Assembly: GCF_015706575.1 (NCBI RefSeq)
Contig: NW_024037059.1
Span: 27,600,129-27,664,128 of the forward strand
Source of the DNA: Patiria miniata
Taxonomy: Eukaryota > Echinodermata > Asteroidea > Valvatida > Asterinidae
Reading direction: 5' to 3'
DNA length: 64,000 bases
Positions 11,046 through 20,459 of this stretch are shown piece by piece; position 1 is the stretch's first letter; each line of letters opens with the position of its first letter. A program made the position numbers and the translations under genes. The notes below the pieces were generated by a model. That model saw only the letters and a program-made list of their open reading frames with translations, had not been told where the DNA came from and made no database searches.

Positions 11046-11177
11046 ATGAAACTGGTCTGAAAAATTTATAAGTTTATTTTTGATGTTGTTATGTGAATTA
11101 TGCAATGTGTGTTGAATAATTTCATGTAGTTTGATTGAATGGAATTGTGGGGATAGTGAATGAATAGAAATTGAGTA

Positions 11178-11290
11178 GGGCTGTTGATGCCGGAATCAAG
11201 AAGGCTGATGTTGCGTATCAGTACGGGATTGTTTCAAGTACCCTGGCAACCATCCTGAAGAACCGAGAAAGCATCATGTCAAACTTGAGT
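11178..11290 (+). pseudogene. CENP-B/Tigger N-terminal HTH fragment
   Basis: The frame reads AVDAGIKKADVAYQYGIVSS, then TLATILKNRE and SIMSNLS. It matches the first helix-turn-helix (CENP-B N) of pogo/Tigger transposases, where the pattern is KKADVAREYGI-STLATILKNRE. Only this exon-sized piece is present, so it is a transposon remnant. An equal fragment ends copy 2 at 15665-15771. Confidence 0.7.
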
Positions 11291-12041
11291 CTTCAAAGTT
11301 TGAACCCTCATGAAAGAGATTTTGCACTGCTAATTATAAAGAAGTTGAGGAGGCCCTTTGGCAGGACACTCTATTGCGACGTTTGCTGTATCTCCTTGCT
11401 GTATCTCCGCCTGCTGTGTCTCACTTCGCTATCATCCTGTGTCAACCTTTTACCATAATGAGACATAAAAACAGAAGCAAACTTGAATAGTTTCAATAGG
11501 ATCAGGAATTCCTGGATACAGTTGCTTGTTATATTTTGTAAGAATGTTCACAGCGCTGGTAATATTAGAAGGTTGCCCGCCATTCCCAATAGGGAGCAAT
11601 CCATTTCCAAGTTTCTCTCGTATGTCTAAGCTGACAAGACCTTGTTGGTACCGACTCCACCTTCATCTTAATCTCTTTGCTCCTAGACTTTAAAAACTGG
11701 TTTCATTTTCTCCTTTACCGTGAAGTTGCGTTATATATCAGCGAAGTGGAAAAGGAGGGGTTGATGCCCACGCCCCCTCCGCACTTTTTTCGCCGCTCTT
11801 TAGTCTGATCTAAAATCGCTCTTAAAGTATATCTCTATTGATATCTAAAAGTGCTTAGCTATCAAACAAAACAGCTTTCATTCTTGTTCTGAACATTATG
11901 AAACATTTTGTGGCGTGTTTTGTACCAATGTTTATAATGCTTTCATCGGCCCAAATGTGTCCACATTTTTTGAATCTGAATCTTTAAGAGAAAACTGGCG
12001 GGGGGGGGGCAAGTAACTTTGGGGGAAATGCTCGGCCATGC
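11291..12041. other. No gene recognised
   Basis: Sequence near 11440 (TGTCAACCTTTTACCATAAT) resembles 5255-5285, again part of the repeat mosaic. The rest shows no recognisable gene. On the minus strand 12310-12111 is open (LKELRNKLEVIELTKPGN) but was not assigned to a family. Confidence 0.35.
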
Positions 12042-12075
12042 CCCCCCCCCACCCCCCCCCCCCCCCCCCCCCCCC
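12042..12075. repeat. Poly-C tract
   Basis: A run of about 30 C with few interruptions. Another lies at 13517-13552. They generate spurious poly-proline frames. Confidence 0.9.
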
Positions 12076-12859
12076 ACCGTAGCGCCACCACTGGTTTGTT
12101 CACTCGGAAATCAGCACTTGATGTGCTTCTTGGATGTCGCGGATTCGGTGTCGGTTTTTGAAGTTATTGCGAATGATCTATCTAGTTTCCCGGAAAACTC
12201 AAACTGGGCTATGTTGCCGGGTTTAGTAAGTTCTATTACCTCTAGCTTGTTCCTTAGCTCCTTTAAGACAGTGTCATCTTGGGACTTCGAAATGTCCCTG
12301 AATTTCAAATCGAAATAACCTTTAAATTTCTCGAGCAGAGATGCGGGATCAAACTTGGTTTAATCTGATTTCGACTTAGGCACGTAAAGGTGGATATTGA
12401 CAAGGCAAATAATGGGCAATCGTCAGTGACACTCGTGCGCAGCGACCTGAAGTGGCGGTAGACACGTGATGGCATGAGACTTCACACCTGAGTGATTAGG
12501 AATATCATCGGAGCATCTTTGGATTGTCACGAGAGTTGAGGGGTACTATGTTACACCTGAATGATTAGTACAATGATGCCATCTGAGAATCTTAGGAATG
12601 TCATGAGAGGCGTGAACTACCGTGTCGAACAAGGGACTATTGTTTGCCAAGGGGGGCGCTCTAGCCCGAGAGGTTTAAAGGAGCAAACTAGTCCCGCAGC
12701 CAACAAAACTGCAACACAAACATGCATCCTCTCAATAGAGGTACTAAAGACAAAAAGATACATCCCTTTAAGGGCGACCATAATTATTGCAACAATGTCG
12801 CGTCTTCCTATAGAGGTACTGATGACGACACAAACATGCATGCAACCCCGAGGAACCAA

Positions 12860-13200
12860 TAACGATGCAGAGCATGCTATATAAGCAGAGTGAAGGTCAG
12901 CTGCACCCCACATAGTCAAACATGATGGAGAATTACAGAGCAATGGAGAACTACTGGCATGCAATTGGGAGCGATAGAGGGTGGGTGGGTACCATAAATG
13001 AAATATGGGAAGTAATAAGGGGGTTTGAAAGGCACACTGGGAATCAATTTCATATACATAAAACAAAAGTCTACTTCAATCCGGATGGGGTAAACGCCCA
13101 CAGAAGAGGTAAGCTTCCTAGTCAATTTGACGGAAAGAATTCCATACCTGGACATCACTTTTCACCCTGTGCACAAAACCCTATGAGACTGGTCTGAAAA
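12860..13200 (+). CDS. WWE-like small ORF, diverged (unit 8)
   Basis: A TATATAAG box at about 12878-12885 is followed by ATG at 12922. The intact ORF ends at 13197 and gives 91 residues. It reads MMENYRAMENYWHAIGSD, RGWVGTINEIWEVIRGFER, HTGNQFHIHKTKVYFNPDG, then RRGKLPSQFDGKNSIPGHH and PMRLV. It keeps the RGW, FER-TG-F-IHK, YF-PDG and RGKLP hallmarks but has a longer N-terminus and a replaced helix face. It lies alone, outside the direct duplications. Function unknown; the WWE-like fold is inferred. Confidence 0.45.
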
Positions 13201-14266
13201 AAGTGTTTTCTCAGTAAATATTTCATTATTTTCCCTGCTAAATTTGACCTTTTTATAGGACGTTATCGTTTCTGGTGGCTGGTAGGTCACTGCAGGGATA
13301 AACTGTGATGTATGGAATGCTATATTTGCGTTTTGGGTCTACTGATGAGTTGCTGTTCTGTGAAGGATTTGTTCAGGGAAAATACCATAATGTCCACTTT
13401 CCTAAATTGGAACTAAGCGAACTCTGGAAAAGAAATGAAAAATTCGGGGCCCCTTCAGCAGGCCCCGAACCCCATGACGTAAATTTTGCACCCCTTTTTT
13501 CCGGGGATAATTGCTTTGTCACCCCCCCCACCCCCCCCCCCCCCCCCCCCCCGGCCAAAAAAAATGCGTTCTGGATCTGCCCTTGCTATTGAGACTTCAA
13601 ACCTGGCTAGTGAAATACTGAGGACCTTGTCTTTGCCTCATGAAATTTGTGGAGGATTTCGTCAGCCAAAGAGTAAGTAAAGTTGGCCTGATTTCGTTTT
13701 GCATGGTTTTTAGTACTCAAGGCCCTGTCTGCATCTTTGCCCAGTGTTAATACGTCACATTTTCCTTGATTCCATTTCTAGCTCTCAGAAGCAGGATCAG
13801 GTTCAGCGATGTGGGCGACGTGGTGCCTCCTTCCCAGGTACCCTTCATCATTGCCAGCAGACGGCAATTCAACTGCCGTCTCGGCAGAAGGAGAGAGGTA
13901 AGATACTACACAGGGTGAGTAAAAAAAAACCCAAATGTTTGGACCATTGTTTTAGTGAAGTTCTCTGTAACACTTTCAAAATCTAGGATATGAAAGCCTT
14001 ATTCATAAGCTTTCTTTTAGTACAAGAATCATTCAAATTACCCATGTACTTTTCAAGTTACAGAATATCAAACACAACCACCGTTTTAAAGTTCCGTCCA
14101 CTCATCACAAAAAGGTTCAGCAAAATTAAAACAAATCACACAGTGATATGTTTGTGAATTGTTTTCGTTTTGCTGAAAGAACGAACACCTTTTTTTTGAT
14201 CGGTGGAAAGAACTTTAAAACGGTGGTTACGTTTAAAATTCCGTAACTTGATAAGTACCCGAGTAG
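13201..14266. other. No gene recognised; repeat tail
   Basis: 13201-13310 (from TTTTCTCAGTAAATATTTC through GGTAGGTCACTGCAGGG) is also found, inverted, at about 37000-37115 and 37905-38000, so it belongs to the same interspersed element as unit 8. Open frames at 13.3-13.6 kb come from a poly-C tract. No gene was identified further on. Confidence 0.4.
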
Positions 14267-14654
14267 GAGAGGTAGGCTTCTTAGTTCAACTTTCTCCTAA
14301 TAGCAAGCAGAAGCTATCGGCCAATGTCCGTGCCTGTACTTTTTCAAGATCATGGCTGCCTGTAGCTTGCAAGGATGGGTCTGCTGTATGTAAAGGAATA
14401 ACTGCACCAATTCCAAGCGTAGCAGTTTGCTGAAAAGGGATCAGACCTTTGAAGATTGAATATTGATGTATTTAACCATAATTTTTTATAGAAATGGAAA
14501 ATTAATTAAAATTTAAATTTAAGATTGAACAATTAGTTTACTTTTGGATTTGAGTGATTGCATCTGTTTATTAAATACCTTACTAGTAAATCTGATGGCA
14601 AGAGTTACATACCTGGACATCGCTAACCCTGTTCACCCTATGAAACTGGTCTGA

Positions 14655-14925
14655 AAAAATGCGCATAACCATGGAGTCGGAATTGTGGAACCCAGTAGAT
14701 GCGAATAGGGGATGGACACTGTACACCGGGGATGCACTGGAGATCAAGAACTGTTTCGAGAGGAATGCTGGGATGAACTTTAACATTCATAAGGATAAGA
14801 CCTATTTCATCCCAGATGGGATTAGCCCCGGTACTCGAGGTAAGCTTCCTATTAAAGCTGACGGCAAGAGTTACATACCTGGACATCATAACCCTGATCA
14901 CCCTATGAAAGTGGTCTGAAAAATT
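14655..14925 (+). CDS. WWE-like small ORF, intact (unit 9)
   Basis: ATG at 14671 opens a frame to 14919 (82 residues; an in-frame ATG at 14659 also exists). It reads MESELWNPVDANRGWTLYT, GDALEIKNCFERNAGMNF, NIHKDKTYFIPDGISPGTRG, KLPIKADGKSYIPGHH and PMKVV. It is the closest relative of unit 4, yet the promoter-like TATA box present in unit 4 is missing. It lies in direct duplication copy 2. Translation unproven. Confidence 0.45.
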
Positions 14926-15104
14926 ATTGTACATGTATAATTTTGATGTTGTAATGTGAATTATGTGATGTGTGTATAACTCATTTCATGGAGTTTGATT
15001 GATTGGAATTGTGGAAATGGTGAATGAGTAGAAATTGAGTACATTTGCAAATTAAAGTTTTGTCTTTTGCTTTTAATTTATTTTGCTTGATTCAGAAGTC
15101 AGAA

Positions 15105-15285
15105 CTTTTGAATATGTTGATGCAAATAGATTGTAAGGGTGGACGTCTTTCACGACCGATGCTCTAGATATCAAAAAAAGACTTCGAGAGAAGAGGTGGA
15201 ATAAAATTTCATATAGAGAAGGAGAAGACTTATTTTACCCCAGATGGGATTAGTCCAGCTACCGTACAAGAGGTTGATGCAAATA
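15105..15285 (+). pseudogene. WWE-like unit without start (unit 10)
   Basis: Counterpart of unit 6: TTTTGAATATGTTGATGCAA and then GGTGGACGTCTTTCACGAC. It is followed by DALDIKKRLREKRWNKI in a shifted frame and TYFTPDGISPATVQEV. An extra A in the AAAAAAG run shifts the frame relative to unit 6. Confidence 0.5.
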
Positions 15286-15289
15286 CACA

Positions 15290-15540
15290 ATGCAGTCAGA
15301 ATTATGGAACGCAGTCGATGCGAATAGGAGGTTGGACAAAGTAAACGAGCGACGCGCTGGACATCCAAAAAGATTTCGAGAGAAGAGCTGCAATAAAATC
15401 TTATATACACAAAGAAAAGACGTATTTTATCCCAGATGGGATTAGCCCCGGTACTAGAGGTAAGCTTCCTAGTAAAACTGACAGAAAGAGTTCTATACCT
15501 GGACATCACTAACCCTGTTCACCGTATGAAACTGGTCTGA
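15290..15540 (+). pseudogene. WWE-like unit, frameshifted (unit 11)
   Basis: Starts MQSELWNAVDANR. An additional G (GGAGGTTGGAC) shifts the frame through the GWT block. DALDIQKDFERRAAIKSY and IHKEKTYFIPDGISPGTRG follow in another frame, then KLPSKTDRKSSIPGHH and a stop. It preserves the helix segment that unit 7 lost. Confidence 0.5.
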
Positions 15541-15664
15541 CAAATTTATAAGTTAAATTTTGATATTGTTATGTGAATTATGTAATGTGTGTATAAATAA
15601 TTTCATGGAGTTTGATTGATTGGAATTGTGGAAATGGTGAATGAATAGAAATTGAGTAGGGCTG

Positions 15665-15771
15665 TTGATGCCGGACTCAAGAAGGCTGATGTTGCGCATC
15701 AGTACGGGATTGTTTCAAGTACCCTGGCAACCATCCTGAAGAACCGAGAAAGCATCATGTCAAACTTGAGT
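15665..15771 (+). pseudogene. CENP-B/Tigger N-terminal HTH fragment, copy 2
   Basis: AVDAGLKKADVAHQYGIVSS, then TLATILKNRESIMSNLS. Nearly identical to 11178-11290. The junction with the downstream reverse transcriptase is right after the SNLS codons. Confidence 0.7.
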
Positions 15772-16341
15772 CCAAGCCCTTGGACGATGATTTGGATCTC
15801 GTGGGTATTCTTTACCCCATAGCACCGGGCGAGGTTGCTATTGCCCTGAGCAAGATGAAGAAGAGTGGAGCCGCTGGCCCCGATAGGATTCATTAAGGAC
15901 GTTAACAGAGTCGACCCGAGCGATCTAGCTGCTCTGTTTAGCATCCTCATCCCAAAAGGAGGGGTAGACCCGTCGAATATCTCGAAATGGCGGCCGATCA
16001 CTATAGGGTCCTACCTCCTGAGGTTGTACGCTCGTGTTCTCAATACTAGACTCACGGACGCTACTAATCTCAACCGTAGACAGAAAGCGTTCATCCCCCT
16101 CGATGGTTGTCTCGAGAATATCTCCATGCTCGAGCAGCTTATATCTAAGTACAGGCATGATAATAAATCGTACTACGTAATGCTCCTTGACTTATCGAAA
16201 GCTTTCGACTCGGTTCATCACAGCTCGATTACTAGATTCTTCAATAGGCACAATATTCCGGACCATTTTACTTCGGTCATCGACAACCTTTACTCGGATG
16301 TCAGTACTCGTATCACCTCCCACATTCACTCACACAAATAA
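15772..16341 (+). pseudogene. R2-like non-LTR reverse transcriptase fragment
   Basis: The first part, 15772-15895, reads KPLDDDLDLVGILYPIAPGE and then SKMKKSGAAGPDRIH before TAA. This is the segment just upstream of RT motif 1. A frame jump leads to an ORF (15865-16341) with KGGVDPSNISKWRPITIGSY, LRLYARVLNTRL, RRQKAFIPLDGCLEN and MLLDLSKAFDSVHH, that is, motifs 1 through 3. WRPI-GS, RQ-AF-DG-EN and LD-KAFD are typical of R2-clade retrotransposases. The catalytic YADD box, thumb and endonuclease are absent because similarity stops at 16325, where the inverted arm begins. It is a dead, 3'- and 5'-truncated fragment. Confidence 0.85.
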
Positions 16342-17600
16342 AAGTATTCTGAATTATGCATGATTTATTAAAAAATATCATGTTGACTAATGTTTGTGGA
16401 AATATCCAGTGAAAAATAATTCTTATGTTAAGAGAATGGAAACCCTCTTACTTGCCCCTCCCCATTCCCTCCTAAATGGCATAATTATATTGGTCCCCAC
16501 CTATATTTTTTAGTTAGAGAGAGGCCAGTGAGGAACCTAATACTTTTACCTACGTTGTGAACACTCTTTCAATGTAGTGACGATCGAGCAATTGCATTTA
16601 AAAAATCCTTAACTCCTACACCATTTAACAAAAAGGCCGGCCTCATAATTAATAGATATTAGGCCAAAAAAAAAATAAGTTGGTCTCTGGTCAGCGCGCG
16701 CGTCGATTTTAAGCATGCTCGTCGATCTTTTTTTTTTCCAAAATGTTCCGCGGTAGCTCGAACAGCGCCCTCTATTTCCGCACCTCCTAAATTTTTTTTT
16801 ACCAAAGAACACCAAGGAATGGGAAATTGCACCAAGGCAAATGATCAAAAGCACCAAGGCAAATTATGGAGGACACCAATGTACATGAGGACACCAAAAA
16901 AGCAAAATAGTACCCCACCTTGTCTGTACAATCCAAGCTTGAAGAAAAAAAAAAAAGCCGCGTGGCCGCGTCCATTTCAGAACCTTGGTCTGACCAGAGA
17001 CCGAATATTTTTTTTTTTGGCCTTAGGTACATCTTTGTCTCCTGACCCTATCGTTGTGTATTCATCTTGGCTTTTTGGGAATAAATAACTAGTTTTTTGG
17101 AAAAAAGGTTGATACAGGACGACAACGCTGTCCCATTCAACAACAGAGGGTTAGTAGGGAGATTCAGGAGGTCTCCAAAACAGGTGTGTTGCCAAAATGG
17201 GAGAAGAGGATATACATCCGATTTCCCAGTAACTCGGAGCACAATCCCACAGCTGCACAGTAAGATGGGTAGGATCATGATTAAGTCGTGAAACTGTATT
17301 GAATTAACCTTTCATTCAAACCTATACAGGGTGGTTCAAAAAGAAGAAACCCACGTTTTTACATGCATTTAAACCTACTTACTTCAGCCCCCTCCCCCCT
17401 CCAAGGCTCTGGTTCCTGGTATGGAACTTGCCCCAAAATAATAATGGCATCATGGACACCCATTACACAGAGCAGACTGAGAGGTTGGGTGTTGTTTCCA
17501 GATGACACACTTGACATGAAAAGGGACTTTGAGCAACAACAAAAAATTGAAGATTTGTTTTGAGAAAAAAACATTGCATTGTTTTGATGATCACAGGGTA
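16335..17600 (+). repeat. Inverted duplication, right arm
   Basis: Matches 4751-5662 in reverse complement. It includes an insertion of about 370 bp (16670-17040) with repeated ACACCAA-like words not present in the left arm. It starts with TCACTCACACAAATAAAAGT directly after the RT fragment. Confidence 0.7.
17100..17270 (+). other. Exon-like conserved open segment (KVDTG block), second copy
   Basis: Frame KKVDTGRQRCPIQQQRVSRE, IQEVSKTGVLPKWEKRIYI, ending at CTGCACAGTAAGATGG. It is open in the same frame as the copy at 5290-5127. Differences fall mostly at single residues. A related, more diverged block with L-VKEVLP-QMGTS occurs at 20470-20640 after GGTTGACCCCAGAGCC. Function unknown. Confidence 0.35.
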
Positions 17601-17620
17601 AAAGGTTGACCCCAGAGCCT
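17420..17620 (+). pseudogene. Diverged WWE-like unit, second copy
   Basis: Reads IIMASWTPITQSRLRGWVLF, PDDTLDMKRDFEQQQKIE, then DLF and TGA. Downstream frames contain EKN-ALF and GKRLTPEPEDGKQAS, which can be aligned to the RGKLP-K-DGKS part of units 4-11. TGA codons stand where a tryptophan would fit. This unit connects the inverted arm to the WWE-like family. It flows into the direct repeat that starts at 17585. Confidence 0.45.
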
Positions 17621-18292
17621 GAAGACGGGAAACAAGCCAGCGCCACGTCAGCCAGAACATCAAGGCAACAATGGCAAACGGGGTGCTCCCCAGATGGGAA
17701 CGAGCAACGCGACGAGCACAATCATGGACACAGCATGCAGGTAGGGTCATGATTGAATCAAACAGGTCTGTTAAAGTTAGCATGGACTTGGCCCAAGATG
17801 CTAGTGATCAAAAGCGCCTTGGGAATTCTAAACGCTTTAGAAAATGTTAATCAAGTAAAGATATGTCAGTAGGATCCCAAAAGTAATATACCCAAATATG
17901 GAAACAAATATGTAAATACAGCAGACTAAAAGAATTTCAGGTGTCACCCCTTCATATCTTCTCTAGGGCCATAAGGATGGTGCTTCGGACCAGTCAGTCA
18001 CAATCTTGTTGGACCAGACATCAATATTTTGAGTATGACCAATGGCAATATTGTTTGGACAGTCTGGTTTGGGTTGTTTGCATTCTCTTACTAATGTTGA
18101 GGCAGAAACAAGGTCATTCTACCATGGCCCGTCAACATGGGTAGGAAAAAACACAAAATGTTAGAACGACTGAGTTTTCTACAAAAAACGTTGGCAATTT
18201 TGGCAAGTGATTGGCCGGTTTTAAACAAGTAGGCTCATGGGCGTCGCGAGGGGGGGGGCAAGGGGGGGCACTTGCCCCCCCCCCCCTGGAAA

Positions 18293-18323
<31 letters not shown>

Positions 18324-19385
18324 GGAAGAAAAATAAAAGAAAAAAAAAGAAAAGAAAAAGAGGCGCGAAGACAAAGTGGTGTAAATTTAATGAGTTGGGA
18401 GGGGGCAAAATGTCCCTGCCCCCCTCTAAAATTGATAAATCGAGAATGTGTTGAGAAATACAAGCATTTTTTGGCAAATTTTTTTTTTGCCCCCCTCTAG
18501 AAAAAATTCTGGCGACGCCCATGAGTAGGCTACGTTTGGAACTGGCCGGGGCTGATAATGGCCCAAGCCGAAGGCATGGTAGACATGAAAAACATTCTAA
18601 GCAGAAAAAGTAAATTTTGTTAATCATTTTTGTTTTCTTTCTAAAACCACAGGTGATTGAAAGGCGAGCTTCGCCGCGGCGGAGATCATTGCTAGATCTA
18701 ATTTGTTAGCTACATCTTACCTCAGAGAAAGGACACAGGAGTCACACCTCATCTCCGCCTTTTTAGTAAAATATTCTCCAATGTCATGATATACAAATGG
18801 ACGCGGAACACGCAAAATCTGAGACTTAGTGTACAAAAACTCCATAGGGTTGTCTAAGGGGCGTGGCTTACTTGCAAACGGCGATAGGTCAATTTTACGA
18901 ATACTTGTCAACAAAGACCCCTGCGCGCGGCGGCTTTTAGATTTGCAGGGCTCTGCGCCCGATCTGGTGTCGAAGTCTGTCAAGCCAGCTATTTTTTTAA
19001 ATATTTATGATCCTACGTTTTTTTTTTAATATTCATGATCCTACGTTGTTGGCCTTTATTATTGAATTCTGATATTAAAGTGAGAGCTACACGTTATAAC
19101 CATGTAGTAAACATGGGTATGAAATAAACACATAATGTCAGAACGGCAAAGTTTTCTACAAAAAAGTTTGGCAATTTTTGCTGAATTATTCAAAAAAGGT
19201 ATATGAATGAGAAATAAATATGCTTTGAACAAGTAGGCTCTCTTTAAAACTGGCGAGGGGCCGATAATGGCACAAGCCGAAGGTATGGTAGACATGAAAA
19301 ACATTCGTAGCAGAAACATTTAATTTTGTTGATCATTTTTGTTACTGGAAGGCGGGCGTTGCCAAGACAAAGATCTTTGTTGGAC
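17585..19385 (+). repeat. ~1.6-kb direct repeat, copy 1
   Basis: From GGTTGACCCCAGAGCCTGAA to GCCAAGACAAAGATCTTTGT this block matches 20460-22095. Differences are a hAT MITE inserted at 18236 and small indels. Its end coincides with the start of Tigger similarity. It includes a segment (18720-18990, AAGCCACGCC/GGCGTGGCTT, GGACGCGGAACACGCAAAAT) that recurs inverted at 45195-45395. Confidence 0.8.
18236..18523 (+). mobile_element. hAT-type MITE with 8-bp target duplication
   Basis: Terminal inverted repeats CATGGGCGTCGC...GGCGACGCCCATG. The 8-bp flanks AGTAGGCT at 18228-18235 and 18524-18531 are identical. The duplicate locus at about 21212-21220 has a single AGTAGGCT with no insert, i.e. the empty site. 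The inside is G-, C- and A-homopolymer-rich, without coding content. Confidence 0.9.
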
Positions 19386-20213
19386 TGAGGGACATCTTCA
19401 ACGCCGATGAGACTGGCCTGTTTTATCGACTCACCCCCGATAAAACTATGGCTTTCAGGGGAGAGCAATGCCATGGCGGTAAGCAGAGCAAGGAGCGCAT
19501 CACCGTCACGCTTTGTGCTAACATGGATGGCACAGAGAAGCTGAAACCCCTCCTCATCGGAAAATTCAAGAAACCTCGCTGCTTCAAGAACGTGATATAT
19601 CTACCAGTCAGCTACCGTGCCAACCGCAAGGCGTGGATGGTACATGTATCTGATCTATTCACTGAGTGGGTTCGCCGTCTAGACAAGAAGTTCACCAGGC
19701 AGAAACGGAAAGTTCTTCTTTTCGTAGACAACTGCGCAGCGCATCCTAAAGTCCCCCACCTGAACTCCATCACTCTTCAGTTCCTGCCACCGAACACTAC
19801 ATCACAGCTCCAGCCTATGGACCAAGGTGTGATAATGAACATGAAGGTTCATTACCGTCGCAAGCTGCTACAGAGTCTTCTCAATGCCTACGACGCCGGG
19901 GAAACACCTCAGCCCATCAACGTCTTGCAGGCCATCAATATGGTTCACACAGCGTGGGGAGCCGTCAAGCAAGATTGTATCGCCAACTGCTTTCGTAAAG
20001 CAGGTTTCGAGCCAGTTCAAGCACCACAACCACAAGTTCAAGATCAAGACGAAGCCCAAGATCCAGCCCACACTCAAGACCAAGATCCAGCCCAAGACCA
20101 AGATCGCCCAGATAATATCTGGGAACGTCTGGCTCTCTTTTTAGCGAGGTTCCTGCTATAACGACAGTATTGTGAAAGTCCATCGGACCTCGTTATAACG
20201 GGAGTCGACTGTA
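19385..20213 (+). pseudogene. Tigger/pogo transposase, 5'-truncated
   Basis: Open from before 19382 to the stop at 20159-20161. It contains DDE_1 domain landmarks: first Asp in IFNADETGLFYRL, second in VLLFVDNCAAHP, third in QPMDQGVIMNMK. The HTH DNA-binding half is missing, because similarity begins at the end of the direct repeat. The C-terminus carries a Q/D/P-rich tail (VQDQDEAQDPAHTQDQDPAQ) and ends in WERLALFLARFLL. Beyond the stop lies GTTATAACGGGAGTCGACTG, a Tigger-type terminal inverted repeat, followed by TA (20212-20213). The three acidic catalytic residues are intact, but without the N-terminus and left end the copy cannot be autonomous. DNA cut-and-paste transposase family is firm. 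Confidence 0.9.
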
Positions 20214-20459
20214 ACTTCAAATATCTTTAAGGTAATTTCCAGTTGATACCATTTCTTACCTAAACATTATTTATATTAATTATATTAATTATATTGTATT
20301 GAACAGAAATTATTATAGTTCTACAAAGAGAGGATTCGAGGGCGATACCTGAAGGGCCTAGAATGCCAAGAAGGCAGGAATAATATTTTATTGAACATTA
20401 ATTAACCAGATTAAGCCCCTAGGTTTCCATAAAAAAAATAACAAAACTTATAGCGAAAT

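Larger units (their letters stand above)
9394..11290 (+). repeat. Direct duplication, copy 1
   Basis: This block matches 14267-15771 in order. Both contain a leader (AGCAAGCAGAAGCTATCGGC), a free 3' unit tail (CCTATGAAACTGGTCTGA), a run of WWE-like units, a conserved 3' spacer and a CENP-B-type HTH fragment. Copy 1 has one TATA-to-unit module more than copy 2. Confidence 0.8.
14267..15771 (+). repeat. Direct duplication, copy 2
   Basis: Same order of parts as 9394-11290, ending in the same CENP-B-type HTH fragment. The TATA box and AGCACAGTGCG leader in front of the first unit are deleted. The upstream tail is joined directly to CGCATAACCATGGAGTCGGA. Confidence 0.8.

Noticed and set aside
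12019..12318. Proline-rich ORF starting in the poly-C tract
   Set aside because: The open frame is produced by a C homopolymer. The downstream part shows no recognised domain on this strand.
18237..18500. Lysine-rich ORF
   Set aside because: It is the A- and G-rich interior of the hAT MITE, not a gene.
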